Shown: positions 46,209-55,422, counted from the first letter of the stretch. The stretch: 64,000 nucleotides of DNA from Teredinibacter sp. KSP-S5-2 (GCF_032773895.1 NZ_CP120416.1:3749001-3813000); one strand, 5' to 3'. Notes: generated from the letters alone by a model not told the origin. A program made the numbers and translations.

Positions 46209-46233
46209 TATAATTTTCTGGTACAAAGTACCA
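46209..46233 (+). promoter_or_regulatory. -10 box and palindromic operator for the RpiR-controlled locus
   Basis: TATAAT at 46209-46214 followed by the perfect palindrome TGGTAC-AAA-GTACCA at 46219-46233, overlapping the likely transcription start toward the PLP lyase gene. It lies in the 128 bp between the divergent regulator and lyase starts. Typical position for repression; no clear -35 box was found. Confidence 0.6.
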
Positions 46234-46278
46234 ACAACAAACAACACTTTCCGGTATTTAATAACATTTCCTGTGTAT

Positions 46279-47502
46279 ATGGCAAACTCATTTAACAAGG
46301 GCTTAGGCCCGGAGCAACATTCAGACTGGAATCTTCTACGGGAAGATCTCTGCTTACCCACAGCGGTATTACGCAATTCGGCAGTAGAACAAAACATTCA
46401 ATGGATGCAGGCATTTGCCAAACTCTACGGCGTCCAGCTCGCCCCCCACGGTAAAACCACTATGGCGCCCGAGCTGTTTAAACGGCAGATTGACGCTGGC
46501 GCCTGGGGTATGACACTGGCAACCGCTCCGCAAGTGGTTGCCGCTCACCGCCACGGCATATCCAGAATACTGATGGCCAACCAACTTGTTGGCCGACAGG
46601 CAATGGAGTTAATTGCTGAATGCCAAAAGGACTCAGAATTTGAATTTTATTGTGTGGTCGACTCAGTAACCAACGCCAATCAACTTAACCAATTCTTTTC
46701 CGGTAGACAGCAGACTCTGCGTGTGCTGATTGAACTGGGGGTACCCGGCGGACGATGCGGGGTACGCAACGATGACGATTTCGATAACCTGGTAAACACC
46801 ATTCACAACTGCACCAACTTGACACTGTGCGGAATCGAGTTCTACGAAGGGGTAATTCACGGCATCAATGCAGAAACCCAAATTCGAAACTTTATACAAA
46901 GTGCAGTCACTAAGCTGAATGGCCTCGCCAGCAAAGGCACACCAAACTCCTGGCTAATTACCGGCGCCGGTTCAGCCTGGTACGACCTGGTAGCGGAAGA
47001 GTTCGCTCAAGCGGATTTACCGGAAAACTGCATTCCCTTATTAAGACCGGGCTGCTATGCGATCCACGACACAGGGATCTACCAGGAAGCCCAGAATAGT
47101 GTGGTTGCACGCAACCGCGTTGCCTGTGAACTAGGCCCTGAGCTCACATCCAGTTTGGAAATATGGGCCTACATTCAGTCCATCCCTGAACCAGGTAAAG
47201 CCGTTGTCGGCATGGGCAAGAGAGATGTAGCTTTCGATGCGGGTTTACCCACAGCAGAAAAAATTGTCCGCTGCCAACCTAACTCCGAAGACAACACGAT
47301 AGAGCGACTAACCGAAGTAAACACCACCCACATCATGGATCAACATGCCTATATTCAATATGATCCAAAACTCAATCTTCAGGTTGGAGATATGCTAGGT
47401 TTTTCCACTTCTCACCCCTGCCTGACGTTTGATAAGTGGCGTAAAGTCTGCGTATTGGATGACAACCACAATGTGATATCGGTAATCGATACCTGTTTTT
47501 AA
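46279..47502 (+). CDS. DSD1/D-threonine-aldolase-family PLP lyase, probable D-glucosaminate dehydratase
   Basis: 407 aa from the ATG at 46279 (MANSFNKG), fold-type III (alanine-racemase-like) PLP enzyme. The PLP lysine is in LAPHGKTTMAPELFK, the racemase-type strands include VLIELGVPGGRCGVR, and the metal site near the C-terminus is FSTSHPCLTFDKWR, as in eukaryotic-type D-serine dehydratase. The family includes D-serine dehydratases, D-threonine aldolases and D-glucosaminate dehydratases. Divergent pairing with D-aminoacylase, RidA and KDG kinase favours conversion of D-glucosaminate to KDG plus ammonia. Only biochemistry can separate this from D-serine use. Confidence 0.82.
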   Translation: MANSFNKGLGPEQHSDWNLLREDLCLPTAVLRNSAVEQNIQWMQAFAKLYGVQLAPHGKTTMAPELFKRQIDAGAWGMTLATAPQVVAAHRHGISRILMANQLVGRQAMELIAECQKDSEFEFYCVVDSVTNANQLNQFFSGRQQTLRVLIELGVPGGRCGVRNDDDFDNLVNTIHNCTNLTLCGIEFYEGVIHGINAETQIRNFIQSAVTKLNGLASKGTPNSWLITGAGSAWYDLVAEEFAQADLPENCIPLLRPGCYAIHDTGIYQEAQNSVVARNRVACELGPELTSSLEIWAYIQSIPEPGKAVVGMGKRDVAFDAGLPTAEKIVRCQPNSEDNTIERLTEVNTTHIMDQHAYIQYDPKLNLQVGDMLGFSTSHPCLTFDKWRKVCVLDDNHNVISVIDTCF

Positions 47503-47503
47503 T

Positions 47504-47863
47504 ATGAACTCAATAGATGATATTCGCCAAGCCATTGATGACTACGCCACTGAACGGGATTGGAACCAGTTTCACACGCCCAAAAATCTGGCGATGGCAT
47601 TAAGTGTAGAAGCGTCTGAGTTGCTGGAGATTTTTCAGTGGCTTACCGCAGAAGAATCGCAACAACTTACTTCAGAAAAACAACAACAGGCCAAGCACGA
47701 ACTGGCGGATATTTTTGTTTACCTGATTCGCATCGCAGACAAACTGGATGTTGACCTGATTGAAGCAGTGAATGAGAAGATGGTTATTAACCGGCAAAAA
47801 TACCCGGCAGACCAAGTGAAGGGCAGCGCAAAAAAATATAACGAATATCCAGACAATTCATGA
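47504..47863 (+). CDS. MazG-like nucleotide pyrophosphohydrolase
   Basis: 119 aa all-alpha NTP pyrophosphohydrolase. Metal-binding motifs are EASELLEIFQWL (ExxxE) and KHELADIFVYLIRIAD (ExxD), the pattern of short MazG/dCTPase (RS21-C6-like) enzymes that hydrolyse non-canonical or excess dNTPs. It starts one base after the PLP lyase stop and overlaps cmoM by 4 bp (ATGA), so the three genes are co-translated. Its housekeeping role seems unrelated to sugar acid metabolism. Confidence 0.88.
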   Translation: MNSIDDIRQAIDDYATERDWNQFHTPKNLAMALSVEASELLEIFQWLTAEESQQLTSEKQQQAKHELADIFVYLIRIADKLDVDLIEAVNEKMVINRQKYPADQVKGSAKKYNEYPDNS

Positions 47864-48633
47864 GCAGCGATCGAAATTTTGATGACCTTGCCGAACGGTT
47901 TTCCAAGCGTATTTACGGCAGCCTGAAAGGACAAATCCGCCAACAAGTCATATGGCGGGATCTCGCCCAACACACGCCAGAGATATCCTCTTCCCCACTC
48001 AGAGTACTGGATATCGGTGGTGGATTGGGCCAATTTGCCATAAAAATGGCGGAGCTTGGCCATCACGTTACCTACAACGATATCTCCATTGAGATGACCA
48101 AAAAAGCGCAGGAGTTTGCCGCACAGGCTAAAGTTAACGATGTCATTCAATGGTTCTCCGGCCCTTACCAAGAACTGATAAAAGAGCCATTAGCACCCTA
48201 TGATATTGTGTTATGTCACGCAGTATTGGAGTGGCTACAGGAACCGGACCAGATTATTCCAGCAATAAGCAATCTGTTAAAACCCAAAGGGGTTTTATCA
48301 CTTTGTTTTTACAACCCGGCAGGAAAAATTTACCGCAACTTAATCTGCGGTAATTTCAATTTTATTAATAATATGGATAAACGCCCTTCGGACAAAGGTA
48401 GCCTGACCCCCAACAACCCGTGTGCGCCAGAACAAGTCAAAGAGTGGTTGTTGGATAATCATTTTTCAATTCAACAGGAATCCGGCATTCGCGTTTTTCA
48501 TGACTATGTGAGAGAAAAACGTGGGGGCCACCAAATATCGGAAGAAGTATTAAAAATGGAATTACTTTTTTCCAACCAAACGCCCTATAAACATATGGGG
48601 CGCTACTTACATATACTGGCTAACAAAAACTAA
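47860..48633 (+). CDS. cmoM: tRNA 5-carboxymethoxyuridine methyltransferase
   Basis: 257 aa class I SAM-dependent methyltransferase. It aligns along its length with E. coli CmoM (SmtA): RNFDDLAERFSKRIYGSLKGQIRQ at the start, SAM loop VLDIGGGLGQFAIKMAELGH, LCHAVLEWLQEPDQ, SLCFYNPAGKIYRNLICGNFN and GIRVFHDYVREKRGG. CmoM methylates cmo5U to mcmo5U at wobble position 34 of certain tRNAs. It overlaps the MazG-like gene by 4 bp and precedes a BASS transporter by 11 bp. Confidence 0.92.
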   Translation: MSSDRNFDDLAERFSKRIYGSLKGQIRQQVIWRDLAQHTPEISSSPLRVLDIGGGLGQFAIKMAELGHHVTYNDISIEMTKKAQEFAAQAKVNDVIQWFSGPYQELIKEPLAPYDIVLCHAVLEWLQEPDQIIPAISNLLKPKGVLSLCFYNPAGKIYRNLICGNFNFINNMDKRPSDKGSLTPNNPCAPEQVKEWLLDNHFSIQQESGIRVFHDYVREKRGGHQISEEVLKMELLFSNQTPYKHMGRYLHILANKN

Positions 48634-48644
48634 CGACAAAAATT

Positions 48645-49535
48645 ATGGAATCTACCTCTATTTTAAGCGCAATTGCACCGCTGATTTTGGCCTTGATGAT
48701 GCTCGGACTGGGTCTATCACTGACCTTCAAAGACTTTCAACAGCTATCTCAATCCCCCAAAGCAGTGATAACCGGCACGCTACTGCAAATTATCGGACTG
48801 CCGATCATCGGCTTTTCCCTGACACAATTATTTAATATGCCCGCAGAGCTCGCCGTTGGGTTAATGGTTTTGGTTGCCTGCCCGGGTGGCCCTGGCTCAA
48901 ATCTGGTTTCATTTCTATGCCGCGGCGACACAGCACTGTCCATTAGCTTAACCGCCATCAGCAGCGTTCTGGCAATTGTCACCATTCCACTGGTTACCTC
49001 ATTAAGTTATCGATATTTTATGGGCGCAGATCTTGCGCAATTTTCTGTGAGCAAATTTAGTTTCGCAGTACTGTGCATCACCCTAATCCCCATCCTAATC
49101 GGCATATTGATTCGACACAAAAGTTCGAAAATCGCAGAGCTTGCTGAAAAACCGGTAAAAATAGGTTCCATTTTATTTCTACTGCTACTGGTCGGCTCCA
49201 CCTTTTATAAAGAGCGGGCTAACTTACCGTTGCTGATTGGGCAATCTGGATTGCCTGTTATATTGCTGGCTATCGTCACTGTACTCTTTGGTTTTGGTGT
49301 GGCAAAACTACTGAACTTCAATTCGGCAATACAAAAAACCTTTGCCATCGAATTAGGTATTCAAAATGGCGCTTTGGCGATTGTCATTGCAGGTAATTTT
49401 CTTAACTCGACGGAAATGGCGGTACCTACGGCGCTCTATTCACCGGTGATGATCACACTTGCAGTGCTATTTTTAGTACACGCAGGAATACAGCCGAAAA
49501 GAAATGCCGTAGAAGCAGAAACTTTAGGCGCTTAG
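48645..49535 (+). CDS. Bile acid:sodium symporter (BASS) family transporter
   Basis: 296 aa with about 9-10 membrane helices. BASS motifs include LMMLGLGLSLTFKDF near the N-terminus, the helix-4 unwound segment VLVACPGGPGSNLVSFLCRGD, and the second crossover ELGIQNGALAIVIAGNFL. Bacterial members import organic anions (pantoate, thiamine precursors, other acids) with sodium. It is the last gene of the run beginning at the PLP lyase. Substrate unknown; import of a carboxylate used by the neighbouring sugar-acid pathway is possible but unsupported. Confidence 0.88.
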   Translation: MESTSILSAIAPLILALMMLGLGLSLTFKDFQQLSQSPKAVITGTLLQIIGLPIIGFSLTQLFNMPAELAVGLMVLVACPGGPGSNLVSFLCRGDTALSISLTAISSVLAIVTIPLVTSLSYRYFMGADLAQFSVSKFSFAVLCITLIPILIGILIRHKSSKIAELAEKPVKIGSILFLLLLVGSTFYKERANLPLLIGQSGLPVILLAIVTVLFGFGVAKLLNFNSAIQKTFAIELGIQNGALAIVIAGNFLNSTEMAVPTALYSPVMITLAVLFLVHAGIQPKRNAVEAETLGA

Positions 49536-50198
49536 AAATCAGCCGAAAAAAAGAAAACCCGAAAAGCAAAGGTCTGGATCATCAGAGAAGACGCTATATT
49601 CCGATGATAAATTATCAGGAGAGGTTTCACTTGCGAGAAGTAAATTCAGAAAGCTCCAATCAAACATAGACATCTCCATTTATTTTTTACTTTAGAAAAT
49701 GAAGATTAGCCCACCTCCGTGTGGGCATCAATTGCGAGAGTCCTTCGCGGTAGAGTGCCTTCCAATGCGACAACAGTATTCCGTATTCATCCTTAAGAAA
49801 TCCTTCTCTTGCACCTTATTCCGTGGCAGCTCGAGGCAAACCTTTGCGTCCTTAAACAGTGAATCCTTACAACTGTTTTTTTAACATGGTGGACGTCCCT
49901 GTCTCTCTCTTAGCTGAAACTACCTTGTCAACAGTTAAGAGACGTATCTCTTAAGTTAGAGAACAATTGCTTGGCGCAGGTGTAATATTAGGGATATGGC
50001 CGCACTAAGTCTTGTCGACTTTGGCAACGAAATAAAGGGCAAATTTTCTTGAAAAAGGCGTTTACTGGCGAAAACTGACGAGTTATTTTACAGAAATATT
50101 ACATTTCCGTTGATTTGTGCGCCAACTTATTAAACCGGAATTAAAACTGGGGTCGACTTTGGCAAAGAAAAATCCCTTTTTTTACACCAAAATCCATA
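49536..50198. other. Intergenic region, no gene recognised
   Basis: About 660 bp between convergent genes. A 61-codon frame (49699-49884) lacks an RBS and a recognisable domain. No tRNA, repeat array or mobile-element end was seen. Confidence 0.45.
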
Positions 50199-51059
50199 TT
50201 AGAGACCACTAATAGATAAAGCCAATTCTTTCAAAGATTTAAACTGATCGTAGCTCAATTGACCCAACATTGACCTTAAGGCCCGATAGCGTTGTTCTTG
50301 CACATAACGCAGCTTGTGGTGAATTGAACCTTTGGTTATTTCGATGGGATTAACGTTAAAAGTCACAAACAATCGGTAAGTTGAAAAGACACCACGATGA
50401 AAGCGGGCATTGTCGGCGGACTCGTAACGTTTAACAGTGTCTGGTGTTACACCAAGAATATCCCCAAACGCTTTTTGTGAAAGTTCCAACTGACGTCGTA
50501 GCTGGCCAAGTCTGATGGATACAGTACGAGCCAAATCAGTCAGGTACATATCCTGCCAATTAAGATCGAGTAGCTTGGTGATGGGCTCATTACCCGCAAC
50601 GTTCGCTTGCTCATGACGAATCCCCAGACGACGACAAATCAATTTGGTGGTCAACTCAAATTCATCGTGATCAAGGTGGTTTAAACGGCCATTTACAAAC
50701 CAGCATATGCAAGTAAGCGGATTAGCGTGAAGCGGCGCGAGTTGCACCACGTCGGTTGGTGTAATACCGGTGGCAAATCCCCATAGACCGAGGTTACCGA
50801 TATTTAACCAGGCTTCGCCTTTTACGATTTTAGAAAACTGGGAACTTTTTATGCCACATAAACGAGCAAGGTCGGCTCGGGAATAACCAGACAAATTATT
50901 ACCCGCATCAATAACTTGTCCCACTTTCACGCGCATTGCCAGTTCGTCTTCGATAGAAAGAGACACATTGGTAATACGTGCACCAGAGAAGTCAGGCTCC
51001 TCATGAACATCCACGGGATAGTAGTCAGGAGTGACCAGCCCTTCAAATTGAGAATTCAT
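50199..51059 (-). CDS. XRE-type regulator with two helix-turn-helix units
   Basis: 286 aa from the ATG at 51059; the upstream in-frame extension runs into the divergent promoter and palindromes. Two separate HTH regions are visible: a Cro-like one about 60-105 (YSRADLARLCGIKSSQFSKIVKG) and a second about 210-245 (LELSQKAFGDILGVTPDTVKRYES). Between them is a helical linker with several Trp and Cys residues. The gene is divergent from a solute-binding-like gene, with nested inverted repeats between them, so autoregulation is likely. No known family name is assigned. Confidence 0.72.
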   Translation of the reverse strand: MNSQFEGLVTPDYYPVDVHEEPDFSGARITNVSLSIEDELAMRVKVGQVIDAGNNLSGYSRADLARLCGIKSSQFSKIVKGEAWLNIGNLGLWGFATGITPTDVVQLAPLHANPLTCICWFVNGRLNHLDHDEFELTTKLICRRLGIRHEQANVAGNEPITKLLDLNWQDMYLTDLARTVSIRLGQLRRQLELSQKAFGDILGVTPDTVKRYESADNARFHRGVFSTYRLFVTFNVNPIEITKGSIHHKLRYVQEQRYRALRSMLGQLSYDQFKSLKELALSISGL

Positions 51060-51086
51060 TATTATTTTTACCAGAATCAGATATGA

Positions 51087-51156
51087 CACTGATATTCCCA
51101 TCAGTGACACCATCCAATATTAATTCACCAATCCATACCGGTGAATGCGCCACCGG
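51087..51156. promoter_or_regulatory. Cluster of inverted repeats, candidate operators of the double-HTH regulator
   Basis: Three inverted repeats within 70 bp of the divergent region: CACTGAT-N6-ATCAGTG (51087-51106), ATTCACC-N10-GGTGAAT (51123-51146) and the overlapping CCGGTG-N7-CACCGG (51138-51156). All arms are perfect. Confidence 0.5.
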
Positions 51157-51310
51157 CGATAATAACACTTCCATTACAGCGCTAAAATCCCCGAATATCG
51201 CAACCTGATGCACAATTAATACTCACAGGTTGATTTATGTGTCACAAGTTATATATTTGTTGTTATTTACTGACTTTGTATTGGGTTTTGGAAGAGAAGT
51301 GCGCCATAGA

Positions 51311-52189
51311 ATGAACATAAAAACGTCAGGCTATCGAGCCCTGTTTTTCCTCACCGTCCTATTTTTTACTTCACTGACGCACGCGAAGAGCCTGACCATT
51401 CTTACTCCCGAAGACGTGCTAAAAAACCTCACACATTATTTACAAGGTAGAGACGTGGACGATATACACGACTTTTCAACACAAGAGCCAAGGCGCAGTG
51501 TGATTGAAGTGGTTGTGTTATTAAAAGCTTTAAAAGCCGGAGGGTTAGCCTCTCCTCCTATACTGATTCCGCTCAGCTCAGATGATGATTCCCGTGCAGG
51601 AATGATCCTCAAACAAAAGGAATACCTTATGCCAAGCGGCGGCTACTGGCTGTCAACACTACAACACACTAAAAATACCGCGTCACAATTAATCAGCGCC
51701 CCCTATGTGTCCGCAGGAGAATACGAAGTTGGCCTCTATACACGGGTGAACTACCCCTTCCCGGGAAATATTTCAGATGAATTTGTTCGCAGCCTAAGCG
51801 CTGTCTGCAACAAAGACTGGCATCAGGACATTCAAGTTCTTCGCTCAATCGGTATCAAAGACCTTCATCTCGTCCATTCCCACACCATTATGGTAAAAAT
51901 GGTGGCCTTTGGCCGAGCCGATTTTATGCTTTCGTCATTTAAAAATATTCATTCGGACTTAAGCTATCGCGAAGGCAACCTCATACTTACCCCTATTCCC
52001 AATGTCAAAGTTATTTTCCCCGATAGTCGACACTGGTATATCAACCGCGATCACCCTCAAGCTCACCAGGTATTTCAGTATTTACAAATCGGATTAAAAA
52101 AACTCAGGGAAAACGGCGTGTTAGAACAAGCCCATATTGCATCGGGCTTTTCTTCCCCAAAAACGCGAGACTGGCGAATATTAAATTAA
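51311..52189 (+). CDS. Periplasmic solute-binding-protein-like gene
   Basis: 292 aa from the ATG at 51311, chosen because it opens a signal peptide (MNIKTSGYRALFFLTVLFFTSLTHA). The mature protein has the two-lobe alpha/beta pattern of type-2 periplasmic binding proteins of the amino-acid class: SLTILTPEDVLKNL, YEVGLYTRVNY, VKMVAFGRADFMLSSF and the late helix HQVFQYLQIGLKKLRENGVLEQA. No transporter genes are nearby, so it may be an orphan sensor or binding protein. It is divergent from the double-HTH regulator. Function uncertain. Confidence 0.62.
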   Translation: MNIKTSGYRALFFLTVLFFTSLTHAKSLTILTPEDVLKNLTHYLQGRDVDDIHDFSTQEPRRSVIEVVVLLKALKAGGLASPPILIPLSSDDDSRAGMILKQKEYLMPSGGYWLSTLQHTKNTASQLISAPYVSAGEYEVGLYTRVNYPFPGNISDEFVRSLSAVCNKDWHQDIQVLRSIGIKDLHLVHSHTIMVKMVAFGRADFMLSSFKNIHSDLSYREGNLILTPIPNVKVIFPDSRHWYINRDHPQAHQVFQYLQIGLKKLRENGVLEQAHIASGFSSPKTRDWRILN

Positions 52190-52203
52190 CTGCAAAACAG
52201 GCA

Positions 52204-53148
52204 TTAACCGCGTAAATGTGCTTTTATATTTCGCGCTAACCGTAAAAAAATATTGGGAAATAGATTTAGCTTTTGCTGTTGTTTTTTTATTTTTGCCAAC
52301 TCTGCATTCGATAAAACACGTTCCAACACCTGAGCAAAATTCATGTTCGCTTGCTGCCGGCTTTTACACCCCATAAGCACACTGGAAATTTCTGGAAACG
52401 ACAAAAGGTAGCGTGCCGCCGATAACGTCATGGGCTCACGGTCGTTTTCTAAAAAACGAAACGCTTCAACTTGTCGAAGTATTTTTTGTATAGCCTGCTC
52501 GGACATTTTTGATCGTTGATCACAGGGGTCGGTAAAACGAGAATTCGCATTGTATTTTCCGGTTAAAAAACCTTGCCTCAAACTCGATTTAACCAATACG
52601 GCCGGTTTTTTGCGCTGTATTAGTGAAATCGACTCGGAAAAGGCCGCCGGATCAAGCAAGCTCATGGGCATTTGAAAGCCGTCTAACTCGGTATTATTTA
52701 ATACATATTTTATATCCAGACTATTTTTTAAGGAAACACCAACAAACCGAACCAAACCAGATTTCTTTACTGCATACAGTTCATCATAAAGGTGACGCTG
52801 ATGCTGTAGAGGCACCCAGTGAAGTTGATAAAAATCGATATAGTCTGTCTTTAAGATACTTAACTGCTGTTGCAATGTAGCTAACAAGCCATCTTTCTGT
52901 CCCGAATACTTACTGGCAAGAATCCACTTTTGTCGTCTCCCCTGAAGAAATTCACCCAATATTTCCTGAGAAACACCGTAGACACTTGCGGTGTCGACGA
53001 GGTTGCAACCCAGCTCTTCTGCAACTGCAAGTGCTCGTAATGCTTCTTTGCCATCAACCGCACCGTAAGCCTCACCACCAATAGGCCAGGCACCAAACCC
53101 CACCGCAGAAACCTTTATTCCAGTTTTACCAAAATCTCGATACTGCAC
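52204..53148 (-). CDS. Aldo/keto reductase
   Basis: 314 aa TIM-barrel AKR. Start MQYRDFGKTGIKVSAVGFGAWPIGG; catalytic tetrad elements are D and Y in NLVDTASVYGVSQEILGEFL, K in WILASKYSG and H in YQLHWVPLQ. The C-terminal NADPH-binding part includes SSVLMGCKSRQQANMNF. It reduces an aldehyde or ketone (or the reverse) in the cytoplasm. It lies 36 bp after the second IorB-like gene on the same strand, so an operon of two-subunit aldehyde oxidase plus AKR is likely, suggesting metabolism of one carbonyl substrate. Confidence 0.88.
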   Translation of the reverse strand: MQYRDFGKTGIKVSAVGFGAWPIGGEAYGAVDGKEALRALAVAEELGCNLVDTASVYGVSQEILGEFLQGRRQKWILASKYSGQKDGLLATLQQQLSILKTDYIDFYQLHWVPLQHQRHLYDELYAVKKSGLVRFVGVSLKNSLDIKYVLNNTELDGFQMPMSLLDPAAFSESISLIQRKKPAVLVKSSLRQGFLTGKYNANSRFTDPCDQRSKMSEQAIQKILRQVEAFRFLENDREPMTLSAARYLLSFPEISSVLMGCKSRQQANMNFAQVLERVLSNAELAKIKKQQQKLNLFPNIFLRLARNIKAHLRG

Positions 53149-53184
53149 GAGCCAGCCTCTCTTGTTTAGGTGAATTCGGAGAAT

Positions 53185-55422
53185 CTAAATATCAAAGTGC
53201 AGCTTAAACGGCAGCTCGCGTATCCGCTGCCCACTCGCAGCATATATAGCATTGGCAACACTAGGGGCAACCGGCGGTACTGCTACTTCCCCCAATCCCG
53301 TTGGAGGTTCATTGCTATCAATAAACCGCACCTCAATGTCCGGACACTGATTCATTTTAAGCAGAGGATAGTCATGAAAATTGCTTTGTACGACCATACC
53401 TTTTTCAACATCAATTTTACCTAACAAAGCAAAAGACAAACCAAAGATCACAGCACCTTCAATTTGTGCCCGAGCATTATCGGGGTGGACAATCTTGCCG
53501 CAGTCGGCAACAACGCACACTTTTTCAATGCTGAGCTTTCCGTCGTTAATTAATACCTGAGTCGCCACAGCACAATAACTATAGACACAATAATGCGCAG
53601 CTACACCCCACCCTTGTCTGGCATTCACTGAACCAGAACCACTTAAGCCGACTACCTCACGAATCACCCGCTTCAATCGTGCAGTGTTAATCGGGTAGTG
53701 GTTATCGTGCATGCCAGTTATTTGCAGGTATTCAGGATCAACAATTCGATCCGCACCAATTAACGCCAATAAATGACCAGCGGGCTCCATGCCACGGGCA
53801 TAAGCCAGTTCATCCGCGAAGCAGTTATTGGCAAACGCGTGCTGTATATGACAGACAGAGCGCAACCAGCCAATACGCACAGCTTCTTCAGCTTTATGCA
53901 CTTCAGCACGGAAGTTCTCTACGTCATAAAGCGAACTGGTAAACCCTTGAACCAACTCACCGGGCGAAGCACGATCTACCGACGAATCAAACGTGGAACG
54001 GATGGAAGGATAAGCTGCGCGCTGAATCCAGCCGATGATGTTTTTATTCTCATCCAGAGCAGCGAGATACTTTTGCTCACTTTGGGCATGATAATAATCA
54101 AACCGAATGTCATCTTCTCTTAACCAGATTAGTTTAACCGGGCGACCAACTGCTTTCGCGATTAATGCCGCCTCGGCACAGAAGTCTCCTTTGGATTTTC
54201 TACCAAAGCCACCGCCCATCAATGCCACATTCACCGTAACATTGTGCAAAACGGTATCCAGCAACTGAGCGACATTCGCTCGCACAAATTGAGGGTTCTG
54301 AGTACTCGCCCATAAGGTGCATTTATTGCCCTCTACCAAAGCAACTGTCGCGGGGGGTTCCATTGGTGCATGGGCAAGGTAAGGAATACTGTAGTTCGCC
54401 TCCACGACACTGTGTGCCAGCTCAAAGGCAGCATCCGGGTCACCATTAACTCTCACGGATTCACCTGTCTCTTGCAAACGCTGACGAAAACGTTCTCGGT
54501 TTGCCTCCGAATGGCTCTCTGTATACCGCCCCTCGGACCAAGAACACTTTAATGCTTTCCTCCCTTGTATCGCTGCCCAGGTGTTTTCCGCGACCACCGC
54601 CACACCATGTAAGGGATTATATCGAGCGGGAAAAACTGTATGCGGCAAGGTTACGATATCAATGACGCCCGGAACCTTTCTCGCGGCGGTATCATCCAGA
54701 GTAACCAGCTTCGCACCAATAGCAGGGGGATGCTCAACAACAGCAATGGCCATATTGGGCAACTGAATATCCACCGCGTATTCCGCCTGCCCGGTCACCA
54801 TGGGTTCAAGGTCAACAGCGGCAACCCCTTTGCCTATATAACGAAAGTCATTGTCCGACTTAAACTGCAACTCACTCACCAGAGGAACATCAATCGTCGA
54901 TGCCGCTTCAGCCAAGTCACCGAACGTCAAAAAGCTTCCGGTTTGAAGATTAACAACACGGTGTAATTCAGCCCGACATTGCGAAAGCTCAACCTCCCAG
55001 ATTTGGGCCGCAGCTTTTTCCAACATTAGTCGAACAGAGGCACCCACCTCGCGCATTTGCATATAACTGGTTTGCACACTTAACGAACCTGCGGTGGTTT
55101 GGTTACCAAAATCCGGATGGCCCGGAGCCTGCATAACCCTGACGTTGTCCCAATCTGCCTCCATTTCATCAGCAACCACCATTGGCAAACTGGTTTTCAC
55201 CCCCTGCCCCATTTCACAACGGTGAGCCCATATTGTGACAATATTATCCGAACCAACCTGGACAAAAAGCCGAGCTTTTTTCTCAGGCTTATTCAGTACA
55301 TCATGCAATTTATTTCTGATTTTTATCGATCGGCCAGAAAGCATTAAGCCCCCAACAGCAACACCGCTCAAACCAATAGCCCCAATAAATGCTCTTCGAC
55401 TTAACTTGGTCAAATTAGCCAC
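53185..55422 (-). CDS. Molybdopterin-binding oxidoreductase, IorB type, second copy
   Basis: 745 aa from a GTG start at 55422 that overlaps the 2Fe-2S gene stop by 8 bp; AGGAGG lies 9 nt upstream, so a longer in-frame reading (to 55671) is an artefact. Tat signal SRRAFIG at the N-terminus. Family motifs include HRCEMGQGVKTSLPMVVADE, MGGGFGRKSKGDFCAEAALIAKA, YCVYSYCAVATQVLI and GLGEVAVPPVAPSVANAIYAASG. Paralogous to the enzyme at 11-13 kb but clearly diverged. Probable periplasmic aldehyde or N-heterocycle oxidation. Substrate unknown. Confidence 0.88.
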   Translation of the reverse strand: MANLTKLSRRAFIGAIGLSGVAVGGLMLSGRSIKIRNKLHDVLNKPEKKARLFVQVGSDNIVTIWAHRCEMGQGVKTSLPMVVADEMEADWDNVRVMQAPGHPDFGNQTTAGSLSVQTSYMQMREVGASVRLMLEKAAAQIWEVELSQCRAELHRVVNLQTGSFLTFGDLAEAASTIDVPLVSELQFKSDNDFRYIGKGVAAVDLEPMVTGQAEYAVDIQLPNMAIAVVEHPPAIGAKLVTLDDTAARKVPGVIDIVTLPHTVFPARYNPLHGVAVVAENTWAAIQGRKALKCSWSEGRYTESHSEANRERFRQRLQETGESVRVNGDPDAAFELAHSVVEANYSIPYLAHAPMEPPATVALVEGNKCTLWASTQNPQFVRANVAQLLDTVLHNVTVNVALMGGGFGRKSKGDFCAEAALIAKAVGRPVKLIWLREDDIRFDYYHAQSEQKYLAALDENKNIIGWIQRAAYPSIRSTFDSSVDRASPGELVQGFTSSLYDVENFRAEVHKAEEAVRIGWLRSVCHIQHAFANNCFADELAYARGMEPAGHLLALIGADRIVDPEYLQITGMHDNHYPINTARLKRVIREVVGLSGSGSVNARQGWGVAAHYCVYSYCAVATQVLINDGKLSIEKVCVVADCGKIVHPDNARAQIEGAVIFGLSFALLGKIDVEKGMVVQSNFHDYPLLKMNQCPDIEVRFIDSNEPPTGLGEVAVPPVAPSVANAIYAASGQRIRELPFKLHFDI

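Noticed and set aside
46151-46291. Extended N-terminus of the RpiR regulator
   Set aside because: It would cover the divergent promoter and operator and precede a normal RpiR domain start.
49699-49884. 61-codon plus-strand frame downstream of the BASS transporter
   Set aside because: No RBS, no domain-like pattern, located in a long intergenic gap.
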